NCBI RefSeq assembly: GCF_000787815.1
Contig: NZ_BBPO01000002.1
Span: 91,127-155,126 of the forward strand
Source of the DNA: Streptacidiphilus neutrinimicus
Lineage (GTDB): Bacteria > Actinomycetota > Actinomycetes > Streptomycetales > Streptomycetaceae
Reading direction: 5' to 3'
Length of the DNA stretch: 64,000 nt
The notes beneath the pieces are model-generated. The model was not told the DNA's origin and did no database searches. It was given only the letters and a program-made list of their open reading frames with translations. The position numbers were made by a program, and so were the translations under genes. This document shows positions 52,521-60,709 of this stretch, in pieces (the first letter of the stretch is position 1; the number at the start of each line of letters is the position of its first letter).

Positions 52521-53360
52521 CTAGCTCTCCTCCGCGACCAGGTGCGCGGTGAAGCTGAAGCGGTCGCCCCGGTACAGGGAGCGGACGCACTCGACGGGGC
52601 GGCCGTCGCGGTCGCGGGTGACGCGGTTGAGCAGCAGCATCGGCAGGGCCGGGCTGGTGCCGACCAGTTGCACCTCGCGCGGGGAGGCGAGCACCGTCTC
52701 GATGCGCTCGTCGGCGTCCGCGAAGACCACGCCCGCCGCGCGCAGGTACGCGTAAAGCGAGGTGCGCGGGTCGAACTCGGTGGCCAGCGCCGGGAACCGC
52801 TCCGCGGAGAGGTAGGTGCTCTCCAGGCCCACCCGCTCCTCGTCCGCGAACAGCAGGCGCTCCAGGTGGAAGACCGGCGCGCCCGCCTCGACGAGCAGGC
52901 CCGACGCGAGCGCCGGGTCCGCGGCGAGCTGCTCGAACGCCACCAACTCGCGGCCGGGCCGCCTGCCCTGGCGGCGCAGTCCCTCGGTGTAGCTGGCCAG
53001 GATCAGCGGCTGCACCAGCTTGGGCCCGGCCGCCACCGTCGACCGCCCGCTGCGCTGGACGCGCCCCTCCAGGCGCAGCTCGCGGATCGCCTGCCGCACG
53101 GTCATCCGCGAGACGCCGAACCGCTCCGCGAACTCCCGCTCGGTCGGCAGCGGCGTCCCCTGGCCCAGCTCGTCCAGGACCGCGTCGATCTTCTGCTTCA
53201 CCTGGAAGTACTTCGGCAGTTCCCCCCGCTCGGGCACCCCGGCCCGCGAGGCGGCCAGCATCGCCGGACTGACGGGCGCAAGAGGCGCGCGGGGCGCGGC
53301 GGGCAGGGCAGGCACGACGGGACCGGTCGCGCTCGGCGGTTCGACGGGCAGGCTGCTCAC
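52521..53360 (-). CDS. GntR/HutC-family regulator with UTRA domain
   Basis: A 279-aa regulator. After about 48 Pro/Ala-rich residues comes the winged helix (PKYFQVKQKIDAVLDELGQG, PLPTEREFAERFGVSRMTVRQAIRELRLEG), and from about 120 the UTRA ligand-binding domain (FHLERLLFADEERVGLESTYL). HutC-type regulators sense amino acids, sugars or phosphosugars. No sugar-transport gene is next to it. The upstream region carries G-rich tandem repeats on the mRNA strand. It reads in the same direction as the zinc-finger gene upstream. Confidence 0.88.
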   Translation of the reverse strand: MSSLPVEPPSATGPVVPALPAAPRAPLAPVSPAMLAASRAGVPERGELPKYFQVKQKIDAVLDELGQGTPLPTEREFAERFGVSRMTVRQAIRELRLEGRVQRSGRSTVAAGPKLVQPLILASYTEGLRRQGRRPGRELVAFEQLAADPALASGLLVEAGAPVFHLERLLFADEERVGLESTYLSAERFPALATEFDPRTSLYAYLRAAGVVFADADERIETVLASPREVQLVGTSPALPMLLLNRVTRDRDGRPVECVRSLYRGDRFSFTAHLVAEES

Positions 53361-53417
53361 GCCCGGAGCCTAACCCAGGCGGCCATAACGGTCGGCATGA
53401 CGGAGCAGGCGGACATT

Positions 53418-53472
53418 CCCCCGACGGGCACCCCCCGACGGGCACCCCCCGCCGGACACCCCCCGCCGGACG
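53418..53472 (-). repeat. four 13-14-bp repeats with G-tracts on the mRNA strand
   Basis: Units CCCCCGACGGGCA, CCCCCCGACGGGCA, CCCCCCGCCGGACA and CCCCCCGCCGGACG run in tandem (plus-strand reading). On the minus strand, the sense strand of the GntR gene 58 bases downstream, they give four runs of five to six G with 8-base loops, the pattern of a possible G-quadruplex. Confidence 0.7.
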
Positions 53473-53521
53473 TCCCGCCCGGCCCGGTCCGGATCCGCGG
53501 GTCCGAGCCCGGCCCGGTGCC

Positions 53522-53887
53522 TCACTCCTCGCCGGAGAAGCGCTCCCAGGCGGACTGCCGGGTGACGCCGAGCGACTCGCCGATCCTTGCCCACGTGACC
53601 CCGCGGCGGCGGAGCTCCTGGACCCAGGCGCGGAGGTCGGCCTCGGCCTGGTCGATGTGCGAGGCGACGCGGGGGATGTGACCGAGCATCTCCTCGTCCG
53701 AGAGGGAGGCCCAGACCGGCGTGCTCGGGCCCGCTGAGGCGGTCGGGCCGGCGTCGACGACCGATGCGGCCAGGGTCACGCACGCGTCGCAGATGTAGAC
53801 GCCCGGGCCGGCCACGAGCCTGCGGACGGCGGGGTTCGGCTTGCCGCAGAAGGAGCACCGGGCGATCTCGGTCGCGCTCTCGGTCAA
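53522..53887 (-). CDS. ClpX-type zinc-finger and helix-turn-helix protein
   Basis: A 121-aa protein with two parts. Residues 10-45 form a ClpX-like C4 zinc finger ([19 protein letters not shown] then YICDACV). Residues 90-118 form a resolvase-like HTH ([25 protein letters not shown]). I chose the rare TTG start at 53887 because GAGGAG precedes it by 6 bases; a GTG at 53926 would put the N-terminus inside the operator. It is not part of an AAA+ ClpX, so it is probably a DNA-binding regulator. Two 17-bp dyads lie just upstream, between it and the divergent SDR. Confidence 0.8.
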   Translation of the reverse strand: MTESATEIARCSFCGKPNPAVRRLVAGPGVYICDACVTLAASVVDAGPTASAGPSTPVWASLSDEEMLGHIPRVASHIDQAEADLRAWVQELRRRGVTWARIGESLGVTRQSAWERFSGEE

Positions 53888-53903
53888 CGGACTCTCCTCG
53901 GTT

Positions 53904-53951
53904 GTCAGGGATCCCCTGACGCCCACCGTAGGCCGTCAGGGGATCCCTGAC
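53904..53951. promoter_or_regulatory. two mutually reverse-complementary 17-bp operators
   Basis: Site A, GTCAGGGATCCCCTGAC (53904-53920), is a 7-bp dyad around ATC. Site B, GTCAGGGGATCCCTGAC (53935-53951), is its exact reverse complement, 31 bp from A, near three helical turns. They lie between the zinc-finger-HTH gene (minus) and the SDR gene (plus), so one protein could control both. The zinc-finger-HTH protein is the obvious candidate. Confidence 0.85.
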
Positions 53952-54031
53952 AGGAAGCGGAGGCGCGACCGCACCGCTTCCAGCGCCGCGTCGTTGGTCA
54001 CGGCAGCGGAATCGACGGACGGGAGCGAGCG

Positions 54032-54829
54032 GTGACGAAGCCTCTGGTGGAGCTGGCGGGCAAGTCGTGCCTGGTGACCGGCGCGGCGAGCGGGATCGGG
54101 CGGGCGACGGCGGAGCTGTTCGTGCGGATGGGCGCGGACGTCGTGGGCTCGGACCTGGACGGGGCGGGCCTGGAGCGGCTCGGCGCCCGGCTCGTGGCCG
54201 AGAGCGCGCCGGGGCGGCTGCTGCCGGTCGTCGGGGACGTGGCCGTCCCGGCGGAGGTGCGCCGGATGGTGGCCGCCGGCGTGCGGGCCTTCGGGCGGCT
54301 GGACGTCGCCGTGGCGAACGCCGGGATCCTGCCCCTGTCCGACGTGCTGGAGACCACGCCGGAGGACTGGGACCGGGTGATGGCGGTCGACGGGCGCGGC
54401 ATGTTCCTGACCTGCAAGTACGCGATCGAGGCGATGCTCGCGCAGGAGGAGCAGCACGAGGGGCGCGGCAGTGCGATCGTCTGCGTCTCGTCCATCTCGG
54501 GTCTGGCCGGACAGGCCCGGCAGGCCGCCTACGGCCCGGCGAAGTTCGTCGCCTCCGGCCTGACCAAGCACCTGGCCGTGGAATGGGCCGCCCGCGGCAT
54601 CCGGGTCAACGCCGTCGCGCCGGGCACCATTACGACCGAGCGGGTCCGCGCGCTCGCGGACGAGCCGGGCGGGCCCGACTACCTGGAGGGGATGGCGCAG
54701 GCCCACCCCCTCGGGCGGCTCGGCGCGCCCGAGGAGGTGGCGAAGGCGATCGCCTTCCTCGCCTCGGACGCCGCCTCGTTCGTCACCGGCGTGGTGCTCC
54801 CCGTGGACGGCGGGTACATGGCCCGCTGA
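54032..54829 (+). CDS. short-chain dehydrogenase/reductase divergent from the zinc-finger gene
   Basis: A 265-aa classical SDR. TGAASGIGR near residue 16, ANAG near 95, VSSISG with catalytic Ser near 153, YGPAK with Tyr and Lys near 166-170, and the C-terminal VTGVVLPVDGGYMA. VGSDLDG (Asp after strand 2) suggests NAD(H). GGGAGCG precedes the GTG start. It is probably regulated through the twin dyads at 53904-53951. Substrate unknown. Confidence 0.88.
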   Translation: MTKPLVELAGKSCLVTGAASGIGRATAELFVRMGADVVGSDLDGAGLERLGARLVAESAPGRLLPVVGDVAVPAEVRRMVAAGVRAFGRLDVAVANAGILPLSDVLETTPEDWDRVMAVDGRGMFLTCKYAIEAMLAQEEQHEGRGSAIVCVSSISGLAGQARQAAYGPAKFVASGLTKHLAVEWAARGIRVNAVAPGTITTERVRALADEPGGPDYLEGMAQAHPLGRLGAPEEVAKAIAFLASDAASFVTGVVLPVDGGYMAR

Positions 54830-54909
54830 GCGCCGTCGCCCGACGCGTCGTCCTGGGCAGCGTTCTTGGCATACTGACCAGCAGGGACGACGAATCGGAG
54901 ACGGGCGCG

Positions 54910-55380
54910 ATGGACAAGCCGGGGACGCCGGGCAGGCCCACGGAGCTGATCGAGTACGAGATGATGGTGCTCGGCCGGCACGTGCACATGGGCTCCCCCA
55001 GCAAGCGCACCAGCGCGAACCTGGAGCGCAGCGCCTACATCCTGCTCAGCCGTCTCCAAGGCGAGGGTCCGATGTCCATCGGGCAGCTCAGCGAGGCCTT
55101 CGGCCTCAACGCCTCCACGTTGAACCGGCAGACCGCCGCGCTGGTCGGCGCGGGCCTGGCCGAGCGGATCCCGGACGCGGACGGCGGCATGGCCCGCAAG
55201 TTCCGGATCACCGAGGAGGGCGCGAGCCGCCTGGAGGAGGCGCGCGCCGAGCTTGTCTCGGGCCTGGACAAGGTCCTTTCCGGCTGGGCCCCCGAGGACG
55301 CCGCCGCCTTCGCCGACTACCTCAAGCGCTTCAACACCTCCATCGAGCACATCGACGGGCGCCCCTGGCCCCGGCCCTGA
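54910..55380 (+). CDS. MarR-family regulator
   Basis: A 156-aa winged-helix protein: LERSAYILLSRLQGEGPMSIGQLSEAFGLNASTLNRQTAALVGAGLAER holds the HTH (residues about 38-86), and DADGGMARKFRITEEGASRLE the wing. The ATG at 54910 begins the family domain. It follows the SDR gene after 80 bases on the same strand and may regulate it, although the dyads there are nearer to the zinc-finger gene. A large hairpin lies downstream. Confidence 0.87.
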   Translation: MDKPGTPGRPTELIEYEMMVLGRHVHMGSPSKRTSANLERSAYILLSRLQGEGPMSIGQLSEAFGLNASTLNRQTAALVGAGLAERIPDADGGMARKFRITEEGASRLEEARAELVSGLDKVLSGWAPEDAAAFADYLKRFNTSIEHIDGRPWPRP

Positions 55381-55781
55381 GGCGTCAGCCCGCGCGGGGC
55401 GTGACCACGCCGTTGGACATCGCCAACGGCACGCCCGTCGTGGCCAGTTCGTCCGGTGCGGCGGTGAGCGGACCGAGGGCGAAGGCAGGCCTGGCCGATG
55501 CGGGCGCCAGAAGAGCCGGGCGGCCGGCTCTTCTGGCGCCCGGCTCTTCTCCAGCGACGCCAGATCGGCCAGCGCCGCTGAGCCCCGCACTGGGGCGCGG
55601 AACCCCACGGGGCGGCGTGTCACAGCGCGGCACGCGGGGCCCCAGCGCGTCCCGGCCTCCCGGCTCCCCGACCGGGAGCCGCCGGCCTGCGGCGGGTGGC
55701 GGGAGCGCGTCCCGGCTCTCCCGTCGAGGGCTTGAGCGCCGCCGCCCTGCGGCGTTCTTCGCGCGCGGCCGGCCGCCCGTC
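55381..55781. other. gene-free 401-base stretch between convergent genes
   Basis: No supported gene on either strand; translations are low-complexity and have no family similarity. It contains the 19-bp hairpin at 55501-55542 and an 8-bp hairpin (CGGCTCCC, 55661-55668, with GGGAGCCG, 55674-55681). These probably terminate transcription from the MarR gene on the left and the XRE-TPR gene on the right. Confidence 0.65.
55501..55542. terminator. large hairpin, likely bidirectional terminator
   Basis: Perfect 19-base arms (55501-55519 and 55524-55542, CGGGCGCCAGAAGAGCCGG and its complement) around a 4-base loop. It lies between convergent genes. There is no T-run, but actinomycete terminators often lack one. 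The right part of the arm sequence (CGGCTCTTCT) recurs at 55541. Confidence 0.7.
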
Positions 55782-57134
55782 TCAGAACGGCGGGGTGGCC
55801 GGGGCGGGGCCGAGGGTGGTGGCGCCTGGGGCGGCCTGGTGTCTCAGGCCGTCGCGGTAGGTGTCCAGTGCTTCGTCCACCCGTCCTGCGCGGCGCAGCA
55901 GGTCGCCGAGCAGTCGGCACAGGTCGGCCAGGTCGGCGGCGGCGCCGCTGCCCACCAGCAGGGCCAGCGCGGCCCGGTAGTGGTCCTCGGCGGCCGCAGC
56001 CTCGCCTCGCTGCTCGGCGATCCGGCCCAGCAGCCGGTGCGCAGCGCCGGCATGCACCGCGCCCCGGCCGGGGTGCAACGCGCCGGTCGGATCCGTGAGC
56101 AGCGCCGCGGCCTCCTCCAAGCGGCCCGCCCGGCGCAGCACGTCGGCCAGTTCGACGTCGATCTGCTGGGTGTAGAGGGTGATCCGGCCGCGAGCCAACA
56201 GCTCGCGTGCGAGCCGCAGTTCACGCTCGGCCGCGAGCAGGTCGCCCTCCTGGGCCCGCAGATAGCCGCGCATCCAGTGGCAGTGGGCCAGTTCGGTGCC
56301 GATCCGCAGCTGCCGGTAGAGCTCCTCGGCCCTGGTCAGTGACGCCTCGGCCTCGGCGGCGCGGCCTTCGGCCAGCAGTGTGCGGGCCACACCGCGGTGC
56401 AGCCGCGCCACCAGCGCGGGATCGTCGACCTGGGGAGCCAGGGCGAGCGCGAGCTCGGCGGCCTGGGCGGCGCGGCGGTGCGCGCCGAGGTCCATGTAGG
56501 GAGCGATCACCGCGGAGTAGAGCAGCAGCAGCGCGTGGGGGTCGGCCAGGCCGCCGGTGTTGAGCCGGTCGATCGCGCTCTCCAGCAGGTAGCAGCTGTA
56601 CCGCAGGTCGCCGGCCAGCAGGTGGGCGACAGCACGGCCGCGCAGGGCCGGTACCCGCTGCGGCAGCGGCGCGTCCCGCAGCAACTCCTCGGAGCGTTCG
56701 AAGGAGTCGAGCGCGAGCTCCAACTCCCCGAGATCCAGGGCGCAGTCGCCGAGCCCGAGCAGTGCCGCCGCCTGCCGTTCGGCGAGGCCGTGCCGTTCGG
56801 CCTCGGCCCCGAGCTCACGGAACTCCTCGGCCGCGCGCGTCGCGTCGCCGGCGCAGAGCAACTGGCGGGCTTCCGCCAGCCTCAGCCCCAACTCACCGGC
56901 CAGTTCCGGGGGACGCCCGGTGGCCAGGAGCTCGTAGCTCACCTCGAGCCGGTCGGCCAGGTAGCGCAGCGCGGCCTCGGAGGGGCGTACCTTGCCGGCC
57001 TCCAGCGTGGAGATGTACGCGGGCGTGTAGTCCGGCTCGGCGAGGGCACGTTGGGTCAGGCCGCGCTCGGTGCGCAGCCGCAGCACCCGGCGGCCGAGGG
57101 CCTCTCGATCGGTCGGCTCGTTCACTGGTGTCAC
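55782..57134 (-). CDS. XRE-type helix-turn-helix regulator with TPR repeats
   Basis: A 450-aa protein. The N-terminal HTH reads RVLRLRTERGLTQRALAEPD then YTPAYISTLEAGKVRPSEAAL (residues 15-57). From about 85 to 430 it consists of helical TPR-like repeats (AAEEFRELGAEAERHG, ALDSFERSEELLRD, AEASLTRAEELYRQL, AEDHYRAALALLVG). This is the layout of TPR-type regulators that bind peptides or partner proteins. It diverges from a secreted neprosin-like protein gene, with a dyad between, and probably controls it. GTG start. Confidence 0.85.
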   Translation of the reverse strand: MTPVNEPTDREALGRRVLRLRTERGLTQRALAEPDYTPAYISTLEAGKVRPSEAALRYLADRLEVSYELLATGRPPELAGELGLRLAEARQLLCAGDATRAAEEFRELGAEAERHGLAERQAAALLGLGDCALDLGELELALDSFERSEELLRDAPLPQRVPALRGRAVAHLLAGDLRYSCYLLESAIDRLNTGGLADPHALLLLYSAVIAPYMDLGAHRRAAQAAELALALAPQVDDPALVARLHRGVARTLLAEGRAAEAEASLTRAEELYRQLRIGTELAHCHWMRGYLRAQEGDLLAAERELRLARELLARGRITLYTQQIDVELADVLRRAGRLEEAAALLTDPTGALHPGRGAVHAGAAHRLLGRIAEQRGEAAAAEDHYRAALALLVGSGAAADLADLCRLLGDLLRRAGRVDEALDTYRDGLRHQAAPGATTLGPAPATPPF

Positions 57135-57222
57135 ATCCGCAGAGGGTAGGGCCTGTCGTGAGGTTCAGGCCCGCAGGGGCTCTTGCCGGAACGAGGCGGG
57201 GCCGCTAGCTTGGCCGCCGGTG

Positions 57223-57237
57223 TAAGTCTGACACTTA
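57223..57237. promoter_or_regulatory. dyad between the XRE-TPR regulator and the neprosin-like gene
   Basis: TAAGT-CTGAC-ACTTA is a perfect 5-bp dyad with a 5-base spacer, in an unusually A/T-rich stretch that has further CTTAC copies (57244, 57257). It lies 89 bases from the regulator start and 71 bases before the protease start. Suited to an XRE-type dimer. Confidence 0.55.
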
Positions 57238-57307
57238 ATCATACTTACATTGCTGCTTACGTCACGCCCCCTCCCGCACCTCCTCCTCGCACCGGAACGG
57301 GACCCTC

Positions 57308-58162
57308 ATGCGCATCCGCCACGCCCTGGTCAGCGGCGCCACCGCCCTCACCGCCGCGCTCAGCCTGCTCGCCGCAGCACCCGCCGTCCCCGCGACGGCC
57401 GCCGGCTCCGCCCGCGCGCAGCGGGCCGCAACGCTCGCGCCGACACCGCCCGGTCTGCCTCCGCTGGTCAACGGCAGCGGCCCGATCTGCTGGTTCGGGG
57501 CCTGCTACGACTACGTGTCCGGGCGTCAGACCACCGACACCGCGGGCGCTACCATCCGGATGCTGCAGGCGGATCCGGCGATCAAGCCCGGCGACACCGA
57601 TTCGCACTCGCTGCAGGAGTTGGCGCTGCAGTCCGCCGACCAGAAGTCCACCGTCGAGATCGGCTGGACCGTCGACCTCGGCCTCAACGGCGACCTGCTG
57701 CCCCACCTGTTCGTCTACCACTGGGTGGACGGCCAGGAGAGCTGCTACAACGGCTGCGGCTTCGTCCAGGTCTCGCACACCGCGAAGGCGGGTATGGCCC
57801 TGCGTCCCGGCGCGACCGCGCAGTTCTCGATCCTGAACCTCGCGGGCGACTGGTGGGTGTTCTACGACGCGCAGGCCGTCGGGTACTTTCCCGGCTCGCT
57901 GTGGGGCGGCGCCTACGACCGCGCCCAGGTGGTCACCGCCTTCGGCGAGGTGGCCCACGCCGCCGACAGCACCTGCGAGCAGATGGGCGACGGCCGCCTC
58001 GGCACCGCCCACGGCTCCGGCTGGATATCCGACTACCGACTGCTCGGCGCCGTCGACCGCTCCCGGCTCACGGTCGCCGCGACCAGCCCGGCCCTCTACG
58101 ACGCCGGGCGGGTCACCTCCACGTCCTTCCACCTCGGCGGCCCGGGCACCGGCCCCTGCTGA
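57308..58162 (+). CDS. secreted neprosin-like (DUF239) protein, putative glutamic peptidase
   Basis: A 284-aa protein with a Sec signal peptide (residues 1-32). The mature part matches the neprosin/DUF239 domain: STVEIGWTVDLGLNGDLLPH, VYHWVDGQESCYNGCGFVQV, QFSILNLAGDWWVFYDAQ, VGYFPGSLWGGAYDR and FGEVAH. Neprosin from pitcher plants is a prolyl-cleaving glutamic peptidase with two catalytic Glu residues; Glu in VEIGW and in FGEV are candidate equivalents. Five Cys residues in the mature chain suggest disulphides. Exported. It is probably controlled by the divergent XRE-TPR protein. Confidence 0.8.
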   Translation: MRIRHALVSGATALTAALSLLAAAPAVPATAAGSARAQRAATLAPTPPGLPPLVNGSGPICWFGACYDYVSGRQTTDTAGATIRMLQADPAIKPGDTDSHSLQELALQSADQKSTVEIGWTVDLGLNGDLLPHLFVYHWVDGQESCYNGCGFVQVSHTAKAGMALRPGATAQFSILNLAGDWWVFYDAQAVGYFPGSLWGGAYDRAQVVTAFGEVAHAADSTCEQMGDGRLGTAHGSGWISDYRLLGAVDRSRLTVAATSPALYDAGRVTSTSFHLGGPGTGPC

Positions 58163-58244
58163 CGGGTTCGGGCCCGGCCGCACTGAGGGGTGGCAGGCCG
58201 CGTCCCCCTCACGCGGCAAGATCGCCGTCACCGTGGGGATCCGT

Positions 58245-58268
58245 GCCCCGCCGGCGGACGGGCGGGGC
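58245..58268. terminator. hairpin between convergent neprosin-like and RNase HI genes
   Basis: GCCCCGCC pairs with GGCGGGGC (8 bp) across an 8-base loop. A smaller hairpin, CCGCGT with ACGCGG, lies at 58198-58216. Together they probably stop both convergent transcripts. Confidence 0.5.
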
Positions 58269-58289
58269 CGGGTCGGCCGGCGCGGTCGG

Positions 58290-58970
58290 TCAGACGGACG
58301 CGCACTCCGGGTGGCCCCAGCTGGAGCCGACCTTGGTGATCTTGTCGCCCTTCGCGTACGGGCGGGAGCACGGACACGTGCCCGGGTAGCGCGCGGCGAG
58401 GGTGCGACCCGTGCCGCCACCACCACCGCTGCCGCCCGAACGCGCGGGCTTGGAGACCTTCGCCCGGCCCGCGGGCGTGACCGGGTCCGGGACGGGGAGG
58501 TCCGCCGAGGTGCCGGAGGCGCCGCGCTGGTGGCGGGCGGCGTCGCTCGCCGCCTTGTCCGCGATGGCGTTCAGCGGGTCGCCGTCGACCTGGTGCGCGG
58601 GGACGTAGACGAAGGAGACGTCCCGGCCGGCGAGCAGTGCGTCGATGTGCTGGATCAGCTCCTGGTTGGCGACGGGCTTCCCGCCCGCCGTGCGCCAGCC
58701 GTTGCGCTTCCAGTTGGCGAGCCACTTGGTGACCGCGTCACGCGTGTACGTGGAGTCGAGCCGGACCTCCAGGGGCGTCGCCGGGTCCGTGTCCTGCAGC
58801 AACTGCTCCAGCGCGGTCAGCTCGCCCACGTTGTTGGTGCTGTGCCCGAGCGCGCCCGCGCGCCAGCGTTGGGGGGCGCCGGAGGAGTCGGCGATGACGT
58901 AGGCCCAGCCCGCAGGGCCGGGATTGCCTTTGGCGGCGCCGTCACAGGCGGCGATGATGCGGTCGACCAT
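58290..58970 (-). CDS. rnhA: ribonuclease HI with Cys-containing C-terminal extension
   Basis: A 226-aa protein. The RNase H domain (residues 1-150) has the acidic active site: AACDGAAKGNPGPAGW (Asp), NNVGELTAL (Glu), RLDSTYTRDAV (Asp) and PLNAIADKAAS (last Asp). It removes RNA from RNA-DNA hybrids. After a Gly-rich linker (GGSGGGGGTG) comes a 30-residue Cys-containing end (CPCSRPYAKGDKI, WGHPEC) that may bind zinc. The ATG at 58970 starts the domain; an upstream start would add a Pro/Gly-rich stretch. Confidence 0.9.
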   Translation of the reverse strand: MVDRIIAACDGAAKGNPGPAGWAYVIADSSGAPQRWRAGALGHSTNNVGELTALEQLLQDTDPATPLEVRLDSTYTRDAVTKWLANWKRNGWRTAGGKPVANQELIQHIDALLAGRDVSFVYVPAHQVDGDPLNAIADKAASDAARHQRGASGTSADLPVPDPVTPAGRAKVSKPARSGGSGGGGGTGRTLAARYPGTCPCSRPYAKGDKITKVGSSWGHPECASV

Positions 58971-59104
58971 GCATCGATCATCCCAGGTCCTGCGAGTGCT
59001 TCCGCCGAACGGCGGGCCTCCGATCGCGGGCGGTGTCCCGCTGCCGTTCACTGGTCGAACCGGCCTGTGCACAGCCGAGTGCGGTTCGGTCGGAAGGGGC
59101 AGAC

Positions 59105-60709
59105 ATGTCGGACGACGCGCGGACGCCGGACGAGCCGGACGCGGCAGGCACCCCGGAGGAGCCGCGCCCCCCAGGGCCGGCGGGCCCCCCGGAAGGGCCG
59201 GCCACCCCCGAGGGGCCGACCACCCCGAGCGCGGCGGGCTCCCCTGAGCGACCGACCACCCCGGGCGCGGCGGGCTCCCCGGAAGGGCCGGGCACGCCTG
59301 AGGGGCCGAGCACCCCGAGCGCGGCGGGCTCCCCGGAAGGGCCGGGCACGCCTGAGGGGCCGAGCACCCCGGGCGCGGCAGGCCCCCCGAGCGCGGTCGG
59401 CACTCCGGCCGCGGCAGGCGCCTCGGCTGGGGCGAGCCGGCAGGACGAGGCCGAGCTGCGGCGTCTCCGGGCCCAGGTGGCCGAGCTCCAGGCGCCCCGG
59501 AGCCGCTGGAAGTCCGCCCTCTCCGCCGTGCTGATCACCGTCGCGTGCATCATCGCGCCGCTCGCGATCGTCGCGTCCTGGGCGTCCAGCATCATCGGCG
59601 ACACCAACCGCTACGTCGCCATGGTCGGGCCGCTGACCGCGAACCCCAGCGTCCAGGCCGCCATCGCGAACCGCACCGCGCAGGCGGTCTCCCAGCACAT
59701 CGACGTGAACGACCTGCTCCAGCAGGTCGCGCCGACGGACCGGCCGAAGCTGGACGCGGCGCTCGGCAAGCTCAGCGGGCCGATCGACAACGCGATCACC
59801 AGCTTCGTCCAGAAGCAGACGCAGAACGTCGTCGCCAGCTCCTGGTTCCAGGGCTTCTGGGTGGACGCCAACCGCCGCATCCACCAGACCATGGTCAAGG
59901 CCCTGACCGGCCAGGGCGGCGGCGCCGTGCAGCTGACCCAGAACTCGGTCGTGATCGACCTCGCCCCGGTGATCGACCAGGTCAAGCAGCGGCTCGTCAG
60001 CAACGGCATGACCATCGCCGCGAAGATCCCGGAGATCCACACCAACTTCACGGTCATCAGCAACCAGAACATCGGCAAGGCCAAGACCGGCTTCCGGCTG
60101 CTGCAGATCGTCGGCAACTGGCTGGGCGTCATCGGCGTGCTGCTGACCGTCGCCGGCGTCTGGCTGGCCCGGCGGTGGCGGCGCGCCGCGGTCGCGGCCT
60201 CGTTCGGGATCGCGGCAGGGGCGCTGGTGCTCGGCATCGGCCTGACCGTGTTCCGTGCGATCTACCTCGACAAACTTCCCGCCGACGTCAACCAGGACGC
60301 GGCCAAGGCGATCTACGATCAGCTGGTGCTCTTCCTGCGTACGGCCGTCCGCTCGGTCGTGGTGCTGGGCATCGCCGTCGGTCTGGGCTTCTGGCTCGCC
60401 GGTCACGGTCGCAGGGCCGCGCGGATCAAGGGCGTGGTCTACGCCGGCGTCGACGCGACACGCGGGGCGCTGGACAACGCGGGGATGAAGCTTGGGCCGG
60501 TCGGCCCTTTCGTGCACCGCTACCACAAGTGGATCATGTGGATCGTGCTGGCGGCCGGCGGTCTGACGTTGGCGCTGTGGTCGTACCCCACCGGGATGGT
60601 GGTTTTCTGGATCGTGGTCATCGTGGTGGTCGCGCTGCTGGTGGTGCGCTTCCTTGACGAGGAGCGGCCCGCCGCGCCGACGACACCCGAGGGTCTGGAG
60701 GGTTCGTGA
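59105..60709 (+). CDS. integral membrane protein with proline-rich repeat N-terminus
   Basis: A 534-aa protein. Residues 1-110 are Pro/Gly/Glu/Thr-rich and repetitive (18-residue unit GSPEGPGTPEGPSTPSAA, twice). A short coiled-coil (DEAELRRLRAQVAELQAP) leads into the first membrane segment near 140. A long extracytoplasmic loop (about 165-325) with SWFQGFWVDANRRIHQTM follows, then four more segments (near 340, 375, 420, 480-510). No known enzymatic motif. It is co-transcribed with the DUF2252 gene (TGATG overlap). Function unknown; the repetitive tail may be flexible and cytoplasmic. Confidence 0.75.
   Translation: MSDDARTPDEPDAAGTPEEPRPPGPAGPPEGPATPEGPTTPSAAGSPERPTTPGAAGSPEGPGTPEGPSTPSAAGSPEGPGTPEGPSTPGAAGPPSAVGTPAAAGASAGASRQDEAELRRLRAQVAELQAPRSRWKSALSAVLITVACIIAPLAIVASWASSIIGDTNRYVAMVGPLTANPSVQAAIANRTAQAVSQHIDVNDLLQQVAPTDRPKLDAALGKLSGPIDNAITSFVQKQTQNVVASSWFQGFWVDANRRIHQTMVKALTGQGGGAVQLTQNSVVIDLAPVIDQVKQRLVSNGMTIAAKIPEIHTNFTVISNQNIGKAKTGFRLLQIVGNWLGVIGVLLTVAGVWLARRWRRAAVAASFGIAAGALVLGIGLTVFRAIYLDKLPADVNQDAAKAIYDQLVLFLRTAVRSVVVLGIAVGLGFWLAGHGRRAARIKGVVYAGVDATRGALDNAGMKLGPVGPFVHRYHKWIMWIVLAAGGLTLALWSYPTGMVVFWIVVIVVVALLVVRFLDEERPAAPTTPEGLEGS
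59272..59379 (+). repeat. 54-bp tandem repeat, two units, in the membrane-protein gene
   Basis: Two units start at 59272 and 59326 (GGGCTCCCCGGAAGGGCC...) and are nearly identical over 54 bp. Looser copies precede them. They encode the 18-residue Pro/Gly/Glu repeats. Confidence 0.85.

Noticed and set aside
55401-55781. Open frame between MarR and XRE-TPR genes
   Set aside because: Translation is low-complexity (Pro, Gly, Arg, Ala), crosses the 19-bp hairpin and has no family similarity.
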